From an uncultured Collinsella sp. (lineage in GTDB: Bacteria > Actinomycetota > Coriobacteriia > Coriobacteriales > Coriobacteriaceae), in assembly GCA_959604825.1 (NCBI GenBank), contig CAUHCN010000019.1, positions 1-43,614 on the forward strand: DNA of 43,614 nucleotides. Reading direction: 5' to 3'. The translations under genes and the position numbers were made by a program. Below the pieces are notes generated by a model. It was not told where the DNA came from, ran no database searches, and worked only from the letters and a program-made list of their open reading frames with translations. Below, in pieces: positions 41,585 through 43,614 of this stretch (its first letter is position 1; each line of letters opens with the position of its first letter).

Positions 41585-42865
41585 ATGATTCGAGCTGCCC
41601 TGACGGTCGAAGAGGCTCTGGAGGGCATGAAGTCCCTGGAGCCCAAGATTAAAAACTATGCGCGTCTCGTTGTCCGCAAAGGTGTAAACGTTAAGCCCGG
41701 CCAGGAGGTCGTCGTTCAGTCTCCCGTCGAGTGCGCGTCATTTGCGCGCGTGGTGGTTGCCGAGGCTTATGACGCTGGTGCTGGCCACGTGACGGTCATT
41801 TGGGCCGATGATGCTGTGACAAGGCTTACGTACGAGCATGTCGAGAAAAGCTATTTTGAGCAGACACCCGAGTGGAAGCGCATGCAGCTGGATTCCTTGG
41901 CCCAGGATGGTGCCTGCTTTGTCTTTATTGAGGGTGCGGATCCTGCGGCCCTCAAGGGCATCGATCCCGCTAAGCCCGCTGCAGCTTCTAAGGCAAGGAA
42001 CACGCAGTGCAAAGTTTTCCGCCGTGGACTGGACTACAACATCAATCCGTGGTGCATCGCCGGCGCTCCGGTCGTGGCTTGGGCGCGCGAGGTGTTCCCA
42101 GGAGACGCCGATGAGGTTGCAATCTATAAGCTGTGGAATGCGATTCTGCACACCGCGCGCGCCGATGGCCAGGACCCAGAGAGCGACTGGGAACTCCATG
42201 ACGCCGCATTCGAAAAGAACCTGCGTTTCCTGAACGACAATCGTTTCGACTACCTGCATTACACCGCGGCAAATGGAACCGATCTGACGATTGGCATGAC
42301 GAAAGGTCACGAGTGGGCCGGCGGCAAGGGCAAGACGCCCGAAGGGCATCCCTTCTTCCCCAACATTCCCACCGAGGAAGTCTTCACTTCGCCCGATCGC
42401 ATGCGCGCCGACGGTATCGTGTACTCGGCCATGCCGCTCATCCACCACGGCAATAAAGTCGACGATTTTTGGATTAAGTTCGAGGGCGGCCGCGTGGTGG
42501 ACTACGACGCCCGCGTGGGCAAGGCAACGCTCGCAAGTATCATCGAGACTGACGAGGGCGCTGCTCACCTGGGAGAGGTCGCGCTCATTTCCAAGAACAC
42601 GCCGATCCGCGAAAGTGGTGTTCTGTTCTACGATACGCTCTATGACGAGAACGCTAGCTGCCATCTCGCGCTAGGTGTCGGTTTCCCCGAATGCATCGAG
42701 GGTGGGTATGACATGTCCAAGGAGGAGCTCCTGGTGCATGGCGTTAACGTCTCGAGCACGCACGTCGATTTTATGATCGGCACGGACGACATCGATATTA
42801 CGGGCATTACGCCTGATGGACGTGAAGTTGTGATTTTCCAGAACGGCCAATGGAGTTGGGAATAG
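41585..42865 (+). CDS. M29-family metalloaminopeptidase (AmpS-like)
   Basis: A 426-aa protein related to thermophilic aminopeptidase T/AmpS. The N-terminal domain has NYARLVVRKGVNVKPGQEVVVQ. The metal-binding C-domain has NIPTEEVFTSPDRMRADG, LGEVALISKNTPI, LFYDTLYDENASCHLALG and HVDFMIGTDDIDITG, supplying the expected Glu, His, Tyr and Asp ligands. It removes N-terminal residues from peptides in the cytoplasm. The ATG at 41585 has ATGGAG 6 bases upstream; the ATG at 41573 would overlap that site. The tRNA-Lys promoter begins at its last codons. Confidence 0.92.
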   Translation: MIRAALTVEEALEGMKSLEPKIKNYARLVVRKGVNVKPGQEVVVQSPVECASFARVVVAEAYDAGAGHVTVIWADDAVTRLTYEHVEKSYFEQTPEWKRMQLDSLAQDGACFVFIEGADPAALKGIDPAKPAAASKARNTQCKVFRRGLDYNINPWCIAGAPVVAWAREVFPGDADEVAIYKLWNAILHTARADGQDPESDWELHDAAFEKNLRFLNDNRFDYLHYTAANGTDLTIGMTKGHEWAGGKGKTPEGHPFFPNIPTEEVFTSPDRMRADGIVYSAMPLIHHGNKVDDFWIKFEGGRVVDYDARVGKATLASIIETDEGAAHLGEVALISKNTPIRESGVLFYDTLYDENASCHLALGVGFPECIEGGYDMSKEELLVHGVNVSSTHVDFMIGTDDIDITGITPDGREVVIFQNGQWSWE

Positions 42866-42884
42866 TCCCAGACCGTGGTACAAT
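42856..42884 (+). promoter_or_regulatory. tRNA-Lys promoter
   Basis: TTGGGA (42856-42861), 17-base spacer, TACAAT (42879-42884), 9 bases before the tRNA. The -35 overlaps the aminopeptidase stop codon. Confidence 0.6.
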
Positions 42885-42893
42885 GCCACCCGC

Positions 42894-42969
42894 GGGCCGT
42901 TAGCTCAGCTGGCAGAGCAGGGGACTTTTAATCCCAAGGTCCAGGGTTCGAACCCCTGACGGCCCACCA
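42894..42969 (+). tRNA. tRNA-Lys (anticodon TTT)
   Basis: Acceptor GGGCCGT pairs with ACGGCCC. The anticodon loop CTTTTAA gives TTT. The T-arm is CAGGGTTCGAACCCCTG and CCA is encoded (42967-42969). Confidence 0.97.
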
Positions 42970-42978
42970 TAGAATAGA

Positions 42979-43010
42979 AAAGCGACTGGCGGATGCCGGC
43001 CGCTTTTTTG
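42979..43010 (+). terminator. Terminator after tRNA-Lys
   Basis: AAGCG pairs with CGCTT, with an inner TGGC/GCCG-type stem and six T after it. Confidence 0.75.
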
Positions 43011-43016
43011 TTACCG

Positions 43017-43145
43017 CGGCACGGGTTCGAACCCGAAAGGGCGCGGAGCTGAGTAAACGCGTGAGCGTTTGCCAGCGCAGCGCGCAAGGCGCGAAAGCGC
43101 CGCAGCGGCCGCCTGCGAAGCAGGCTGAACCCCTGACGGCCCACC
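43017..43145. repeat. tRNA-Lys-linked hairpin element with duplicated tRNA tail
   Basis: Same order of parts as after tRNA-Gly. It opens with an inverted T-arm-like palindrome CGGGTTCGAACCCG (43022-43035). Hairpins follow at 43055-43070 (AAACGC-GTGA-GCGTTT), 43088-43101 (GGCGC-GAAA-GCGCC) and 43111-43125 (GCCTGC-GAA-GCAGGC). It ends with an exact 19-base copy of the tRNA-Lys 3' end (43127-43145 equals 42950-42968). GCAAGG precedes the second hairpin in both elements, and GCAGC follows it. Confidence 0.85.
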
Positions 43146-43157
43146 CAAAGATTGTTG

Positions 43158-43188
43158 AGACGGTCAACTTCGGTTGGCCGTCTTTTTT
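43158..43188 (+). terminator. Terminator after the duplicated tRNA-Lys tail
   Basis: AGACGGTCAAC pairs with GTTGGCCGTCT (one wobble, TTCG loop), then six T. A terminator placed after a tRNA tail that is only a copy suggests it came along with a duplicated tRNA end. Confidence 0.85.
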
Positions 43189-43200
43189 GTTGCCGGTGCA

Positions 43201-43214
43201 CGGGTTCGAACCCG
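43201..43214. repeat. Second T-arm-like palindrome CGGGTTCGAACCCG
   Basis: Identical to 43022-43035 and again preceded by GCA, lying just after a terminator. It begins the same order of parts once more, but no hairpin trio follows. Confidence 0.7.
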
Positions 43215-43480
43215 TATCTATCTATATATAAGAACGCTTGGCGAACAAAACCCGCCTTTTACCGATGGGTAACAAATAGCTGATGCCTTTGGAGTAAAGT
43301 AGCGCTCCAGAGATGACCGATGTCTCAATACTCATAAAACAGCTGGTCATCGCCAATATCAGAAGCCAATGCTTCAGTTTTAACCTCAGTGACGCGACTG
43401 AGGGATCTATTCATTTGTGAACAAAATATGGAGTGCGCGATTCCCGCCCACGGGGGCCCTCCGGTCTGGCAATATATCTC
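43215..43480. other. Long gap upstream of the probable rRNA operon
   Basis: No protein gene is supported. The region is AT-richer on its left. rRNA promoters are expected here, but I did not find a convincing -35/-10 pair by eye. Confidence 0.45.
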
Positions 43481-43614
43481 CTTGCCGCGCGGCCCGGTGG
43501 AACCGGATGAGCCGCAAAGCGTGCACCTTGAGAACCGGATACTGCGAGGATGGACACTAACTTCAGTGTCGCATCCGGGCAGACATCGAACCATTTGAAA
43601 TGGTCTAACTTGGA
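43481..43614 (+). other. Probable 16S rRNA leader
   Basis: The stretch GCACCTTGAGAACCGGATA (43523-43541) resembles the TTGAGAACT-type words in leaders of actinobacterial rRNA operons. It is followed by nested hairpins: CGGAT with ATCCG enclosing GACACT/AGTGTC, then ACCATTT-G-AAATGGT. The window ends in CTTGGA, which matches the bases normally just before or at the start of 16S rRNA (TTGGAGAGTTTGATC). The rRNA itself is outside the window. Confidence 0.6.

Noticed and set aside
43325..43594. Small frames in the right-end gap
   Set aside because: Located in the probable rRNA leader; no ribosome site or recognisable protein.

Overview
The window looks like the replication-origin region of a gut actinobacterium of the class Coriobacteriia, most likely Collinsella or a close relative. 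This rests on gene order (gyrA-gyrB-DUF721/dciA-recF-dnaN-dnaA | rpmH-rnpA-yidD-yidC-jag-rsmG-parA-parB), the moderately high GC of most genes, and the protein flavour. No species call is possible from sequence alone.

Layout. (1) 1-11.3 kb: leftward genes gyrA, gyrB, a DUF721/DciA-like gene, recF, dnaN, dnaA, and at the head of the dnaA operon an unusual protein combining a GHKL-type ATPase fold, a Q/P/M/Y-rich prion-like tract and a winged-helix end. (2) 11.33-11.68 kb: AT-rich divergent intergenic region where gene polarity flips. It carries repeats of TTTTCAACA and is the best oriC candidate. (3) 11.7-16.7 kb: rightward rpmH, rnpA, yidD, yidC, jag/khpB, rsmG, parA, parB and a small membrane protein. 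Three perfect parS sites lie between rsmG and parA, with near-parS sites inside dnaA and beside rlmN. (4) 16.8-23.8 kb: rlmN (leftward), ddl and a DnaQ-exonuclease/DinG-helicase fusion (rightward), then two overlapping WYL-domain regulators (leftward). (5) 24-31 kb: a large membrane protein with a split, partly degenerate M28-like peptidase fold, a small membrane protein, and a large LPSTG surface adhesin with an apparent N-terminal thioester domain and Cna_B/SpaA repeats. (6) 31.2-43.2 kb: tRNA-Gly(CCC) followed by an unusual hairpin-rich repeat cluster, purB, a membrane-anchored solute-binding protein translationally coupled to a GGDEF protein, a TSCPD-domain protein, a Tat lipoprotein, an OmpR/HK two-component system, purC, a membrane protein, an M29 aminopeptidase and tRNA-Lys(TTT) followed by a second copy of the hairpin element. 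(7) The right edge reads like an rRNA leader; 16S rRNA probably starts at or just beyond the last base.

How it works together: regions 1-3 form the replication initiation, segregation and ribosome/membrane-biogenesis core around the origin. The rest is a mix of housekeeping enzymes, signalling and surface functions. The most unusual items are the two tRNA-anchored hairpin elements with duplicated tRNA 3' tails, and the ATPase/prion-like/winged-helix protein sitting directly upstream of dnaA. No phage, IS transposase, CRISPR array or defence cluster was recognised.
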